Source: Acidovorax sp. CCYZU-2555 (GTDB lineage Bacteria; Pseudomonadota; Gammaproteobacteria; Burkholderiales; Burkholderiaceae_C). From it: a stretch of DNA of 34,429 nt. Location of the stretch: the NCBI RefSeq assembly GCF_018413525.1, contig NZ_JAHCDD010000065.1:1-34429 (forward strand), read 5' to 3'. Both the position numbers and the translations under genes were made by a program. A model generated the notes under the pieces. That model was not told where the DNA came from and did not search any database. It saw only the letters and a program-made list of their open reading frames with translations. The number at the start of each line of letters is the position of its first letter. Positions within the stretch are counted from its first letter, which is position 1. Shown piece by piece: positions 22,095 to 30,624 of the stretch.

Positions 22095-25000
22095 TTACCG
22101 GGTGTTTTTCATGGCCTGGCGCAGCTGAACGGCGAGTGCGCATTCGGCCAGCAGCTGCGCCGTCGTATACGGCTTGACCACATACCGCGTCGCGCTGGGC
22201 AGTCTCAGATGGTGCGCTGGCGAGGCCCCGCTGGCGAACACGATGCCCAGATGCGGATGCAGCGCCAGGGCCTTGTGCGCCAGCTCGGCGCCGTCCATGT
22301 CAGGCAGGCCGATGTCGAGCACCAGGGCATCGAAATTCGCCTGCGTTTCCAGCAGCGCGAGCGCTTCCCTGGCATTGGCCGCTTCGCTGACCTCATGCCC
22401 TGACATGCGCAACTGCTCGGCCGTGGAGGTGCGAATCAGGTCATCGTTTTCGACCACCATCAGCTTGAGGCTGGCCGCGGATTCCACTTTCGCGCTCTCC
22501 ACCATATCTGTGATGCACTGGCGCCGTTGTGCCTCCTCGCCAATGACGTGGCGGATGCGGCGCGCCAGAGCTTCCCGGGTGTAGGGCTTGGACAGCAGTT
22601 CCACGCCATCATCGAGCCGGCCGCCATGCACGATGGAGTTCTCGGTATAGCCCGAAGTGAACAGCACGGCCAGCGAGGGCAGGCGCTGCTTGGCCTTGCG
22701 CGCCAGCTCACGGCTGCGCAATTTGCCCGGCATCATCACATCGGTGAACAGCACATCGATATGCACGCCGCTGTCGACGACCGGCAGCGCACTGTCCGCA
22801 TCCTTGGCACGCAGCACGCGGTAGCCAAGACCGACCAGAGTGGCGACGGCCGTCTCGCGCACATCCTCATCGTCTTCGACGACCAGCACCGTCTCGGTTC
22901 CTCCCTGCACCGGTCCGCTGGACCAGTTGATCGGCGCAGGGTCCTCATCCTGATTGGAGCGCGGTAGGTACAGCTTGACCGTCGTGCCTTCGCCCAATTC
23001 GCTGTAGACCGCGGCGTGGCCGCCAGACTGCTTCACAAAGCCATAGACCATGGAAAGTCCCAGCCCCGTGCCTTTGCCCTCGGGCTTGGTGCTGAAAAAC
23101 GGCTCGAACGCGCGCTCCAGCACTTCAGTGGACATTCCAGAACCGGTATCGGTCACTGCAATGACGACATATTGACCGGGCTTCAAATCTTCGTGCTTCT
23201 CGCAATACTGGAAGTCGAGCAGCGCATTGCCGGCTTCAATCGTCAGCTTGCCTCGGCCGTCCATCGCGTCGCGCGCGTTGATGGCCAGATTGAGCACGGC
23301 GTTCTCCACCTGGCTGGGATCGGCAATGGTGTTCCACAGCCCGCCCGAGATCACGGTTTCGAGCTCTATGCTTTCGCCCAGCGCACGGCACAGCATGTCT
23401 TCCAGACCACGGATGAACTTGCCGACACTGACCACCTTGGGTTCGAGCGGTTGACGGCGGCCAAATGACAGCAGTTGCGAAGCCAGCTTGGCGCCACGCG
23501 TGACACCTCCCATCGCGCCGTCGATGCGCTTCACGGCGTCAGGATTGGCTTTCAGCATCAGCCCGAGAATCTGCAGATTGGCACTGATGACTTGCAACGA
23601 GTTGTTGAAATCATGCGCGACCCCGCCGGTGAGCGCGCCCAGCGCCTCCATCTTCTGCGCCCGCTGCAGCGCACGTTCCGCCAACGAGCGTTCTTCGGCC
23701 TCGCGGCGCAGATGCTCGAGCGCCTGCTCCAGCTCTGCCGTTCTTTCCTTCACATGGCCCTCGAGCGTGGCATTGATATGGCGCAGCGCATCTTCGGCAT
23801 TCTTTTGATGCGTCACATCGTAGCCATCGACAAAAATGCCTTCGACCTTGCCGTCGATGAAGATCGGCTGATAAATCAGATGCAGGAATCTTTCTTCCTG
23901 CTTGTCGCCTCGGTTCAGGCGCACCGACATCGCCTCGCCCTTGAAGGTCTCGCCCGTCTTGTAGACGTTGTCCAGGATCTCGAAATATCCCTGTCCCGTG
24001 ACATCCGGAAGCACTTCGCGCACGGTGCGCCCCACGATGTCGCGCGGGCCGACGAGGCTTTGATAGGCGTCGTTTGCCATCTCGAAGACATGCTCGGGTC
24101 CGGACAGCAGGGCCATGAAGCTCGGCGCCTGCTTGAACATCGCCTGAAACCGGTCGCGCTGCGCGGTGCGCAGCAGCACTTCCTTCGACAGGCTCTCATT
24201 GACCTTGGCCAGATTGTCGGCGGCTTGCTGCCGCAAGGCCAAGGCATCGTTCAAGGCTTCGGTGCGCAGCTTGGCGGTCTCGAACCCTTCTATCGTGGTC
24301 CAGCGTGCGGCGATCTGCCCGACGAACAATTTCAGGAAACTTTGGTAGTCGTCGTCAAAAAGCCGGTAGGGGTTCAGACCCACGACGAATGCGCCCACGG
24401 GGTGTTCATTGCCCGCGGCATTCATGCAGATGACCGCTGCTTGTCTGGGAGCGATATCCCCGGCACCTTTGGGCAGGTTCTCGTCGGGCCCGATGTCGAC
24501 GATGAACGGTTCCTGGGATTTGCAGGCACAAGCCAGCTGCCAGCGCTCGATATCGACGGTGCCGCCAAGATCTTCATGGACGGGCAGCGCTTTTCCATCG
24601 GTATCGAATCGATACAAGGCACTGAACAGAATGCTGTTGTGGGCCTTCCTGGCCTCATTCGCCACGGCTTGGAACAGCCGCTCGAATGTGTCCGTGGTGG
24701 CAATGGCGCTGGCCAGAGACTCCAAGGATTCCAGCCGGTCCACGCTGATCACACGTTCGGTCTCTTCACTGACGGCGCAGAAGATCCCTTCCACCTTGTC
24801 AGTGTCTCCGACCAGCGGACTGTACGAAAAGGTGTGATACGTCTCCTCCGCATAGCCATGGCGGTGCAGGATGAGCTTCAGCGCACGGTCCCAGGTCGCT
24901 TCACCATGCTCATAGACGCGGCGCAGACGCGGCTCGACATCTGGCCAGATCTCCGGGTACAGATCACGGGTCGCCATCCCCAGCGCGTACTCGTGCTTGT

Positions 25001-25250
25001 TGCCCAGCGTGGGCCGGTAGGCGTCGTTGTAGAGAAAGGCGATGTCGGGCCCCCAGCCCACCCACATCTCGAACTTCGAGGTCAGCAGGATGCGCACCGC
25101 CAGCTTGAGCGCCTGGGGCCATTGCAGCGGGTCGCCCAGGCTGGTGGATGTCCAGTCGTGGGCCCGCATATGCCTGGCCATATCGCTGTCACCGACAAAG
25201 ATACGCGCGAGTTCATCCTGGTTGTGCACAGTCATGCTTTCAGTGCTCAT
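22095..25250 (-). CDS. Soluble hybrid sensor histidine kinase with two receiver domains
   Basis: A 1051-residue kinase without transmembrane segments. Order: PAS-like domain (about 25-165), GAF-like domain (about 175-325), coiled coil, PAS (about 355-475), coiled coil, HisKA with phospho-accepting H546 in GGVAHDFNNSLQ, HATPase with NLAINARDAMD, DTGSGMS and GKGTGLGLSMVYGF, then receiver 1 (VLVVEDDEDV; phospho-Asp D837 in FTDVMMPG) and receiver 2 (MVVENDDLI; D979 in LDIGLPDMDG). In receiver 2 one of the two metal-binding acids is Asn. No DNA-binding output is linked. The start ATG at 25250 lacks a clear ribosome site; 25235 is an alternative. Divergent from a GGDEF-EAL gene, a possible functional partner. 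Confidence 0.88.
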   Translation of the reverse strand: MSTESMTVHNQDELARIFVGDSDMARHMRAHDWTSTSLGDPLQWPQALKLAVRILLTSKFEMWVGWGPDIAFLYNDAYRPTLGNKHEYALGMATRDLYPEIWPDVEPRLRRVYEHGEATWDRALKLILHRHGYAEETYHTFSYSPLVGDTDKVEGIFCAVSEETERVISVDRLESLESLASAIATTDTFERLFQAVANEARKAHNSILFSALYRFDTDGKALPVHEDLGGTVDIERWQLACACKSQEPFIVDIGPDENLPKGAGDIAPRQAAVICMNAAGNEHPVGAFVVGLNPYRLFDDDYQSFLKLFVGQIAARWTTIEGFETAKLRTEALNDALALRQQAADNLAKVNESLSKEVLLRTAQRDRFQAMFKQAPSFMALLSGPEHVFEMANDAYQSLVGPRDIVGRTVREVLPDVTGQGYFEILDNVYKTGETFKGEAMSVRLNRGDKQEERFLHLIYQPIFIDGKVEGIFVDGYDVTHQKNAEDALRHINATLEGHVKERTAELEQALEHLRREAEERSLAERALQRAQKMEALGALTGGVAHDFNNSLQVISANLQILGLMLKANPDAVKRIDGAMGGVTRGAKLASQLLSFGRRQPLEPKVVSVGKFIRGLEDMLCRALGESIELETVISGGLWNTIADPSQVENAVLNLAINARDAMDGRGKLTIEAGNALLDFQYCEKHEDLKPGQYVVIAVTDTGSGMSTEVLERAFEPFFSTKPEGKGTGLGLSMVYGFVKQSGGHAAVYSELGEGTTVKLYLPRSNQDEDPAPINWSSGPVQGGTETVLVVEDDEDVRETAVATLVGLGYRVLRAKDADSALPVVDSGVHIDVLFTDVMMPGKLRSRELARKAKQRLPSLAVLFTSGYTENSIVHGGRLDDGVELLSKPYTREALARRIRHVIGEEAQRRQCITDMVESAKVESAASLKLMVVENDDLIRTSTAEQLRMSGHEVSEAANAREALALLETQANFDALVLDIGLPDMDGAELAHKALALHPHLGIVFASGASPAHHLRLPSATRYVVKPYTTAQLLAECALAVQLRQAMKNTR

Positions 25251-25342
25251 GCACAAATTTTTAAAGGACTTGCAGGCTTGGCTTTCTAGAGCGAATGCCC
25301 ATCGCCGCAAGCCTCAGATAGTCGAATTGTTCGGGGCTCGGG

Positions 25343-25367
25343 GCCTGAAGAACGGTGCTCTTCAGGC
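25343..25367. repeat. Hairpin in the kinase leader
   Basis: GCCTGAAGA (25343-25351) and TCTTCAGGC (25359-25367) are exact inverted copies around a 7-base loop, about 95 bases upstream of the kinase start. It may be a regulatory hairpin in the 5' leader or an operator. Confidence 0.4.
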
Positions 25368-25599
25368 GCGTAAGACAGCGGCGTAGTTTAGCCAAAATAG
25401 GATGACCGGGCCTGTCGATTCCCGTCTGCTGCGTGCTTGCGACACACCCACTGCAGGAATCGAATCCAGACATGGCTGCGGGGCAGCGACCCGCGTGGCG
25501 CCAGCGCCACGGCCTGCAGTGGCGGCGGCAAGGTCCAGGTGGCAACGGCCAGCACGCTGCGTCTATGATCGACTCTCGACCGAGAGCGACAACAACTAC

Positions 25600-25630
25600 T
25601 GCCTTGGCCGCCACGCGTTTGCCCAAGGCA
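25600..25630 (+). repeat. Hairpin in the GGDEF-EAL leader region
   Basis: TGCCTTGG (25600-25607) pairs with CCAAGGCA (25623-25630), leaving a 15-base loop. It lies 115-145 bases before the GGDEF-EAL start. Confidence 0.35.
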
Positions 25631-25649
25631 GAGATTGAGTCATCAGTGC

Positions 25650-25668
25650 GACTGGCAAGCTGCCAGTC
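25650..25668. repeat. Perfect 8-bp palindrome before the GGDEF-EAL gene
   Basis: GACTGGCA (25650-25657) and TGCCAGTC (25661-25668) flank AGC. The 3-base spacer suits a protein-binding dyad better than a hairpin. It lies 77 bases upstream of the start codon. Confidence 0.4.
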
Positions 25669-25744
25669 CGATTACTGTTCTGTTGACTCGACTTAAAGCA
25701 AAAGCCGCCACGCGCGCGGCGGCGACCCGAGAGGGGAATGTGCA

Positions 25745-28000
25745 ATGCTCGTTACGCATCCAGGTGCCAGTTCGCTTCCGCTGCTGAGTCGACTCAGAAC
25801 GCCGAGGTCGAGAAAGCTGCCGTCATTTCAACGCGCGCGTTTTATCGGGGCTTGGATCGGCGGCGGCAGCGGCTTGCTGGTGCTGTGCATCTACGCTTTT
25901 GGATTTCATTCGCCCTCGCCATGGTTGGCCGGCCTGCCGACCACGCACCCGCATACGGCACTTTGCTTGATCCTGCTCGCGCTGGGCATCTCTCCCGCAC
26001 CGTGGCGCTGCGCGCAATGGACCATGCTGACGAATGTCGCGTTGACGCTGTTGCTCGGATTCCTCATTGTTCGATTGTCCATTCCCTCCATCAGCCTGCA
26101 GTGGTTTGATGCATTTGCGCCGTTCGGGGCAGAGGTCATGGAGCGGGTCGCCAACGAACAGCAAAGCGCCATGCCCGGCAACGTCGCGACGGCACTGCTG
26201 ATGCTGTCCTTTGGCGAGGTCTTGAAGCGCCAGCGCCGCTGCGCTGCTTCACAGTTTTTCGCATGTTGCACGCTTTCGCTGCTGTTCATCGGCCTGATGT
26301 GCCATCTCGGCAGGCTGTCCGGCTTCTGGGGGGCGATCGGTCCGATGACCTTCCTGGCCGTCGGAGCCTTGGCGGTCGCGTTGCTGCTCGGCACCTCGCG
26401 CCATGGCTTCATGCGCGCGTTCACCGCGGACTCCGAAGCCGGCCAGGTGGCCAGGACGCTTCTAGGCAGCGCCAGCGTGATGGTCTTGTTGATCGGCTGG
26501 GTGGTGTCCAGGAAAATCGACAGCCCCGGGATTCCCCTGCCTGCGGACGGACCTTTGCTGGTCTACCAGATCATGGCCATCATGGCCCTTACCTGGATCG
26601 TCATCGCCGTCGGCACCAGCCGTGCCGACCGACTCGACCGTCAGCGCCGCGTGACCGAGCGCTTGCTGTACCGCACCTCGACGAACGATAGCCTCACCGG
26701 CCTGCTGACACGCAACAGCATTGCCCAGGCGCGGGCGCTGCGCGCGCCCGAAGGTCTGCCTTCGGCCAATCTGTTGATTGACCTGGACCGTTTTCGCACG
26801 GTCAACGAGGCGCTGGGGTCGGTGGAGGGGGACCATGTGCTCAAGGAAGTCGCGCGCCGCCTGCTGAAAGTGACGGACAGGGGGCTGGTGGCGCGCCTTG
26901 GCGGCGATGAGTTTGCGATCTTCGTCGACAGTCTCACCCTGTTGGAGGCCGAGCAGCTGAGTCTGACCGTGATGCAGTCTCTCACTCAGCCATTTGACAT
27001 CAACGGCCGTCAGCTTCGTCTGACCGCGAGTGTCGGCATCGCGCACACCGACAACGCCGGCTTGACCGATCTGCGCCAGGCCAGCGACGCGGCCATGTAC
27101 GTTGCCAAGAGCCGAGGCGGCAACCAGGCCGTGGTTTTCGCCGCGGCGATGCATGATGCCAGGCGCCTGGAAGCCGAGCTCGAGCAGGACTTGCGCGAAG
27201 CGCTGCTGCGCGAGGGCGAGCTGACCATGGCGTACCAGCCTGTGGTGCGGGCCTCGGACCGCAAGGTGCTGGCGTTGGAGGCCTTGGCCCGATGGAACCA
27301 CCCGCGGCTTGGCATGGTGCCCCCAGACCGTTTCATCGCACTGGCGGAGAAGACCGGCCTCATCTTCCCCCTGGGCCTGAAGCTCATGGAGATCGCGATT
27401 GCCCAGGCGGCCGTGTGGGACGCTGCCAGCCCCGGACTGTGCCCGGTGCTCAACATCAATGTCTCGCCCAACCAGTTCGACATCGGCGATGTCGTGGCCG
27501 ATATCGCAGCGCTGGTGCGGCGCCACGGCCTTGCAGCCAACCGCTTTTGCATCGAAGTAACCGAAAGCGCGTTTGCCACTCCCGCCGCCACGCAGGCACT
27601 GGTGGCAGCGCGTGCCCATGGATTTGCCGTGTCCATGGACGACTTCGGGGTGGGCTACTCCGCATTGTCCCAGTTGTCGAAACTGCCGCTCACGTCGGTC
27701 AAGCTGGACCGAAGCTTTGTGGTGAATGCGAGTTCGTCCGTCGGCGAGGGACTGGTCTTCCTGGCCATGGCGCAGCTCATCAATGCCCTGGGCCTGGTGG
27801 TGGTGGCCGAAGGTGTGGAGGACCAGACGCAATTCGATTTGATCGCGCGTTCGGGCTGCACCGCCGTGCAGGGCTATTTCATCGCCCGGCCGCTGCAGGC
27901 TTCGGCGGTGCAAGCCTGGTTGCGCACTGCGGGCGCAGGCAGCCTCGCGGTGAACGGGTTGCTGGCGAATGATCCGGCCCTTGGCGCCTTGCACGCGTAG
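25745..28000 (+). CDS. Membrane GGDEF-EAL protein (cyclic di-GMP synthesis/degradation)
   Basis: A 751-residue protein. The N-terminal 290 or so residues contain several hydrophobic helices (GLLVLCIYAFGF, MLTNVALTLLLGFLIV, FFACCTLSLLFIGLM, FLAVGALAVALLLG, VMVLLIGWVV, IMAIMALTWIVIAVG), forming a membrane sensor. The diguanylate cyclase domain has an intact GGDEF motif (386-390); the product-inhibition site shortly before it reads KVTD, lacking the usual arginine. The phosphodiesterase domain has EAL (E512-L514), DDFGVGYSAL and QGYFIARPL, so both activities may exist. An AG-rich ribosome site (GAGAGGGGA) precedes the ATG. Divergent from the hybrid kinase; convergent with the racemase-like gene. 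Confidence 0.92.
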   Translation: MLVTHPGASSLPLLSRLRTPRSRKLPSFQRARFIGAWIGGGSGLLVLCIYAFGFHSPSPWLAGLPTTHPHTALCLILLALGISPAPWRCAQWTMLTNVALTLLLGFLIVRLSIPSISLQWFDAFAPFGAEVMERVANEQQSAMPGNVATALLMLSFGEVLKRQRRCAASQFFACCTLSLLFIGLMCHLGRLSGFWGAIGPMTFLAVGALAVALLLGTSRHGFMRAFTADSEAGQVARTLLGSASVMVLLIGWVVSRKIDSPGIPLPADGPLLVYQIMAIMALTWIVIAVGTSRADRLDRQRRVTERLLYRTSTNDSLTGLLTRNSIAQARALRAPEGLPSANLLIDLDRFRTVNEALGSVEGDHVLKEVARRLLKVTDRGLVARLGGDEFAIFVDSLTLLEAEQLSLTVMQSLTQPFDINGRQLRLTASVGIAHTDNAGLTDLRQASDAAMYVAKSRGGNQAVVFAAAMHDARRLEAELEQDLREALLREGELTMAYQPVVRASDRKVLALEALARWNHPRLGMVPPDRFIALAEKTGLIFPLGLKLMEIAIAQAAVWDAASPGLCPVLNINVSPNQFDIGDVVADIAALVRRHGLAANRFCIEVTESAFATPAATQALVAARAHGFAVSMDDFGVGYSALSQLSKLPLTSVKLDRSFVVNASSSVGEGLVFLAMAQLINALGLVVVAEGVEDQTQFDLIARSGCTAVQGYFIARPLQASAVQAWLRTAGAGSLAVNGLLANDPALGALHA

Positions 28001-28155
28001 AGCTTCATGTCGCGCCCACGCGGCCCACTTGGCCTCACATGCCTGATGGTGCCGCGCCTGGAGCCGAGCGCAACCGACGGCGTTCACGAATGGCAAAGTC
28101 GCCGGCTCGTGGCGCACTCCATGGCTAGGCCAAGGTGTGCACCGGATTTTTCGAT

Positions 28156-28944
28156 TCAACGCGCAAGCTGATCTGTGCCAGCATGGCCGGTGCCGGGCCC
28201 CGTTATTGCACCCATCCCCAACGCCGCCATCGCATCCGACACGCCACCCCACGTGACATCAAACCCGGGCAGCCTGCGCTCGGGCGGCAGGGGATGGGCG
28301 CGCAAGGCCCAGGTGGCGCCGGCCACCACGCTGTCGATCACCGGCACCGCCACCTGGGGCTGCACGGCCGCGGCCATTCCGGCGAGCCCGGCGCCGCCCA
28401 GGATCACGGCCTGCACGCCCATCTGGCGCACCACGTCGCGGCAGGCCTGGGCCAGCAGCGTGCGCGCGGCGTCGGGGTCGGCCGCAAGTTGCGCGCCCGT
28501 GGGGGCCACGGTATGGATACCTGCAAGTCCATGCGCATGGCCCAGCTGCTGCGCCAGGCGCTGCAGCATCGGGCCCCAGCGCTCGCCTCCGGTCACGATC
28601 GCAAAACGCCCATGGCGCGCGGCTTCGATGAACGACGCCTCGGCCAGGCCGGTCACGGGCACGGGGCTGCTTTCGCGCAAGGCCATCAGGCCGGGGTCGC
28701 CAAAGCAGCCTATCAGCACCGCATCGGGCCGCTGCTGCGGCTGCGCCAGGTCATGCGCCCAGGCATCGAGCGCCGCATGGGCGGCCACGGCGTAGCTGGC
28801 TTCGCAGGCGATGTAGGGCGCGCCAAAACGCGCCGTCGCCGTGCGCACCGCGACATGTGAGCCCGCCGCGGCCTGCACATGCTGCTGCAGCAGGGCGCTG
28901 ACGCGGACCGACGTGTTGGGGTTGATGACGAGCAGTTGGCGCAT
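28156..28944 (-). CDS. Asp/Glu/hydantoin racemase-family protein
   Basis: A 262-residue member of the HyuE/aspartate racemase superfamily, which inverts or eliminates at an alpha carbon using two cysteines. The N-terminal NPNTSVRVSALL motif and the first catalytic cysteine, C80 in LIGCFGDPGL, are present. The second active-site position, normally cysteine in a LGCAG motif, is glycine here (G184 in VILGGAGLAGM). One-base acid-base catalysis, or a different reaction as in decarboxylases of this superfamily, is therefore likely. Last gene of the importer operon, 19 bases after the GntR gene. The context suggests action on an imported hydantoin or amino-acid derivative. Confidence 0.85.
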   Translation of the reverse strand: MRQLLVINPNTSVRVSALLQQHVQAAAGSHVAVRTATARFGAPYIACEASYAVAAHAALDAWAHDLAQPQQRPDAVLIGCFGDPGLMALRESSPVPVTGLAEASFIEAARHGRFAIVTGGERWGPMLQRLAQQLGHAHGLAGIHTVAPTGAQLAADPDAARTLLAQACRDVVRQMGVQAVILGGAGLAGMAAAVQPQVAVPVIDSVVAGATWALRAHPLPPERRLPGFDVTWGGVSDAMAALGMGAITGPGTGHAGTDQLAR

Positions 28945-28963
28945 GGCAGCAGGGTGGGGAAGA

Positions 28964-29722
28964 TCAGGCGCCGCCCAGCAGCTGGGTCAGGTCGAGCGGG
29001 TCGGCGGCCGGGGGCGCGAATTCGAGTTGCGCCTCGATGCGCACCAGGTGGTCGAGCATGCGGCGCGCGGCCTCCTTGGCGTCGCGCAGGCGGATGGCGT
29101 CGATCAGCGCGCGGTGCTCGCGGCAGCCGCAGGCCGTGGCCTCCTCGCGCGTCTGGGCGTGCGAGGGGCTGTAGGTCATCAGAATCAGCGAAGTGCGCGA
29201 GACCAGCTCGCGCAGGATGCGGCCCAGCGTCTGGTGTCCCGCGGCCTGGGCGATGTGCAGGTGAAAGTCGCCCGACAGGCGGATCGCGCGGCGCATGTCG
29301 CCGCTGGCGCGCGCCGCTTCTTCGTCTTCTATGCAGGTGCGCAGCGCAGCGATGTCGGCGTCGGTGGCATTGGCGATGAACAGCTGCACCAGGCGCGGCT
29401 CCAGCAGGCGACGCGCTTCGAACACTTCGAGCGCCTCCTGCGGCGTGGGCTGGGCGATGGAGGCGCCGCGATTGGGCGTCAGCGTGACCACCTGCTCGTT
29501 GGCCAGCCGCACCAGCACCGGCCGCACGCGGGTTCGCGACACGCCGAACGCCGTCGCCAGCTTGTCTTCGACCAGCTTGGTGCCCGGCGGCAGGCGGTGG
29601 TCGAGTATGGCCGACACCATGCGGTCGTACATGTCGTTGTCGCTGAGCTGGCCGCTCGCGTCGGGCGCGGTCGGCGCCGGGGTCGCCGCGGCGCGCCGGG
29701 GTTTGGGAATTGTGACTGTCAT
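28964..29722 (-). CDS. GntR-family regulator with FCD domain
   Basis: A 252-residue regulator: winged helix (about residues 30-95, with MYDRMVSAILDHRLPPGTKLVEDKLA, FGVSRTRVRPVLVRLANEQVV and RGASIA) and an FCD effector domain (RLSGDFHLHIAQAAGHQTL, REHRALIDAIRLRDAKEAARRMLDHL). The start is taken at 29722 (MTVTIPKPRR); the frame extends to 29806 but that part overlaps the permease. Its 5' end sits just past and slightly inside the permease 3' end (stop at 29736 lies 14 bases downstream of 29722), so it is 14 bases from the permease stop in the reading direction. Probably regulates its own operon through a TGTATACA site near 34120. Confidence 0.9.
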   Translation of the reverse strand: MTVTIPKPRRAAATPAPTAPDASGQLSDNDMYDRMVSAILDHRLPPGTKLVEDKLATAFGVSRTRVRPVLVRLANEQVVTLTPNRGASIAQPTPQEALEVFEARRLLEPRLVQLFIANATDADIAALRTCIEDEEAARASGDMRRAIRLSGDFHLHIAQAAGHQTLGRILRELVSRTSLILMTYSPSHAQTREEATACGCREHRALIDAIRLRDAKEAARRMLDHLVRIEAQLEFAPPAADPLDLTQLLGGA

Positions 29723-29735
29723 AAGGGAGGCGTTT

Positions 29736-30623
29736 TTAACCCGGGCGGCCCTTGCCGCGCCGGCCCAGGGCCCATACCAGCGCCAGCGTGATGCCCATGA
29801 CGGCAAACGACACCACGGTGGTGAGGGTGCCCAGCGCGTAGATGGAGGGGGTGGTCACGGTGCTGGTCAGGCCTTGCAGCTCCAGCGGCAGCGTGTTCAC
29901 ATCGCCAATGGCCTGCGAGGTGCGGGCGATCTCGTCCCAGCTCAGCGTGAAGCCGAACATGCCAATGCCCACGACCGAAGGCGCGATCAGCGGCAGCACC
30001 ACATGCGCAAAGCCCTGCCAGGGCGTGGCGCCCAAATCGCGTGCGGCCTCTTCGTAGGCCGGGTTGAAGCGGTTGAACACCGCGAACATGATGAGCAGGC
30101 CGAACGGCAGGGTCCAGGTCAGGTGCGCGCCCAGCGCCGAGGTGAACAGGCCCAGCGAGGTGCCATAGCCTTCCAGCGCGCTTTCCATTCCCAGCCATTC
30201 GAGCGCGGCCTTGATGGCGTTGTCGATCAGGCGGAACTCCAGCCCTATGCCCAGCGACACGATGATGGACGGCATGATGAGGCTGGCGACGACGATGAAG
30301 AACAGCGCATTGCCGCCGGCCAGCCGCTTGCGAAACGCCAGGCCGGCGAGCACCGACAGCAGCACGGTGCAAAGCATCACCGCCGCGCCCAGGCCCAGCG
30401 AGCGCCACAGCGCCGCGCCTATGTCGACCACGCCCAGGCCTTCGGCCAGCTTGTGAAACCAGTGCAGCGACACGCCGCGCATGGGGAAGGTGAGCCCGCC
30501 TTCGGGGCCCTGGAAACTCAGCAGGAAGATGACCAGCATGGGGCCGTACATGAACAGCACGAACAGGCTGAACACGATGGCCAGGGGCCAGAAGCTCGCG
30601 GGGCGGGTTTCGCGGATTTTCAT
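29736..30623 (-). CDS. ABC importer permease, PotC-like
   Basis: A 295-residue inner-membrane permease with about six helices (SFWPLAIVFSLFVLFMYGPM, LGLGAAVMLCTVLLSVLAGLAF, ALFFIVVASLIMPSIIVSLGI and others). The cytoplasmic EAA loop that docks on the ATPase is visible as EEAARDLGATPWQGFAHVVLPLIAP in two parts: EEAARDLG and the following helix. It matches the PotC/YdcV type of spermidine/putrescine and related importers. It begins 1 base after the stop of the PotB-like gene, so translation is coupled and the two form a heterodimer. Confidence 0.92.
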   Translation of the reverse strand: MKIRETRPASFWPLAIVFSLFVLFMYGPMLVIFLLSFQGPEGGLTFPMRGVSLHWFHKLAEGLGVVDIGAALWRSLGLGAAVMLCTVLLSVLAGLAFRKRLAGGNALFFIVVASLIMPSIIVSLGIGLEFRLIDNAIKAALEWLGMESALEGYGTSLGLFTSALGAHLTWTLPFGLLIMFAVFNRFNPAYEEAARDLGATPWQGFAHVVLPLIAPSVVGIGMFGFTLSWDEIARTSQAIGDVNTLPLELQGLTSTVTTPSIYALGTLTTVVSFAVMGITLALVWALGRRGKGRPG

Positions 30624-30624
30624 C

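Larger units (their letters stand above)
25251..25744. other. 494-bp gap between kinase and GGDEF-EAL genes, rich in inverted repeats
   Basis: No coding frame here looks real. Five perfect inverted repeats are present: 25343-25367 (9-bp arms, 7-base loop), 25573-25586 (6-bp arms), 25600-25630 (8-bp arms, 15-base loop), 25650-25668 (8-bp arms, 3-base spacer) and 25704-25723 (6-bp arms). TATGAT at 25564-25569 is a possible plus-strand -10 box without a good -35. The four right-hand repeats could form a structured leader of the GGDEF-EAL mRNA or a small RNA; the first lies in the kinase leader. I found no match to the c-di-GMP riboswitch cores I know. Confidence 0.5.

Noticed and set aside
25402..25638. 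78-residue frame in the kinase/GGDEF-EAL gap
   Set aside because: No ribosome site, composition like random GC-rich DNA, and the region is better explained by inverted repeats.
25560..25744. Cyclic di-GMP riboswitch before the GGDEF-EAL gene
   Set aside because: The conserved core sequences of the classes I know are not visible; only the hairpins are supported.
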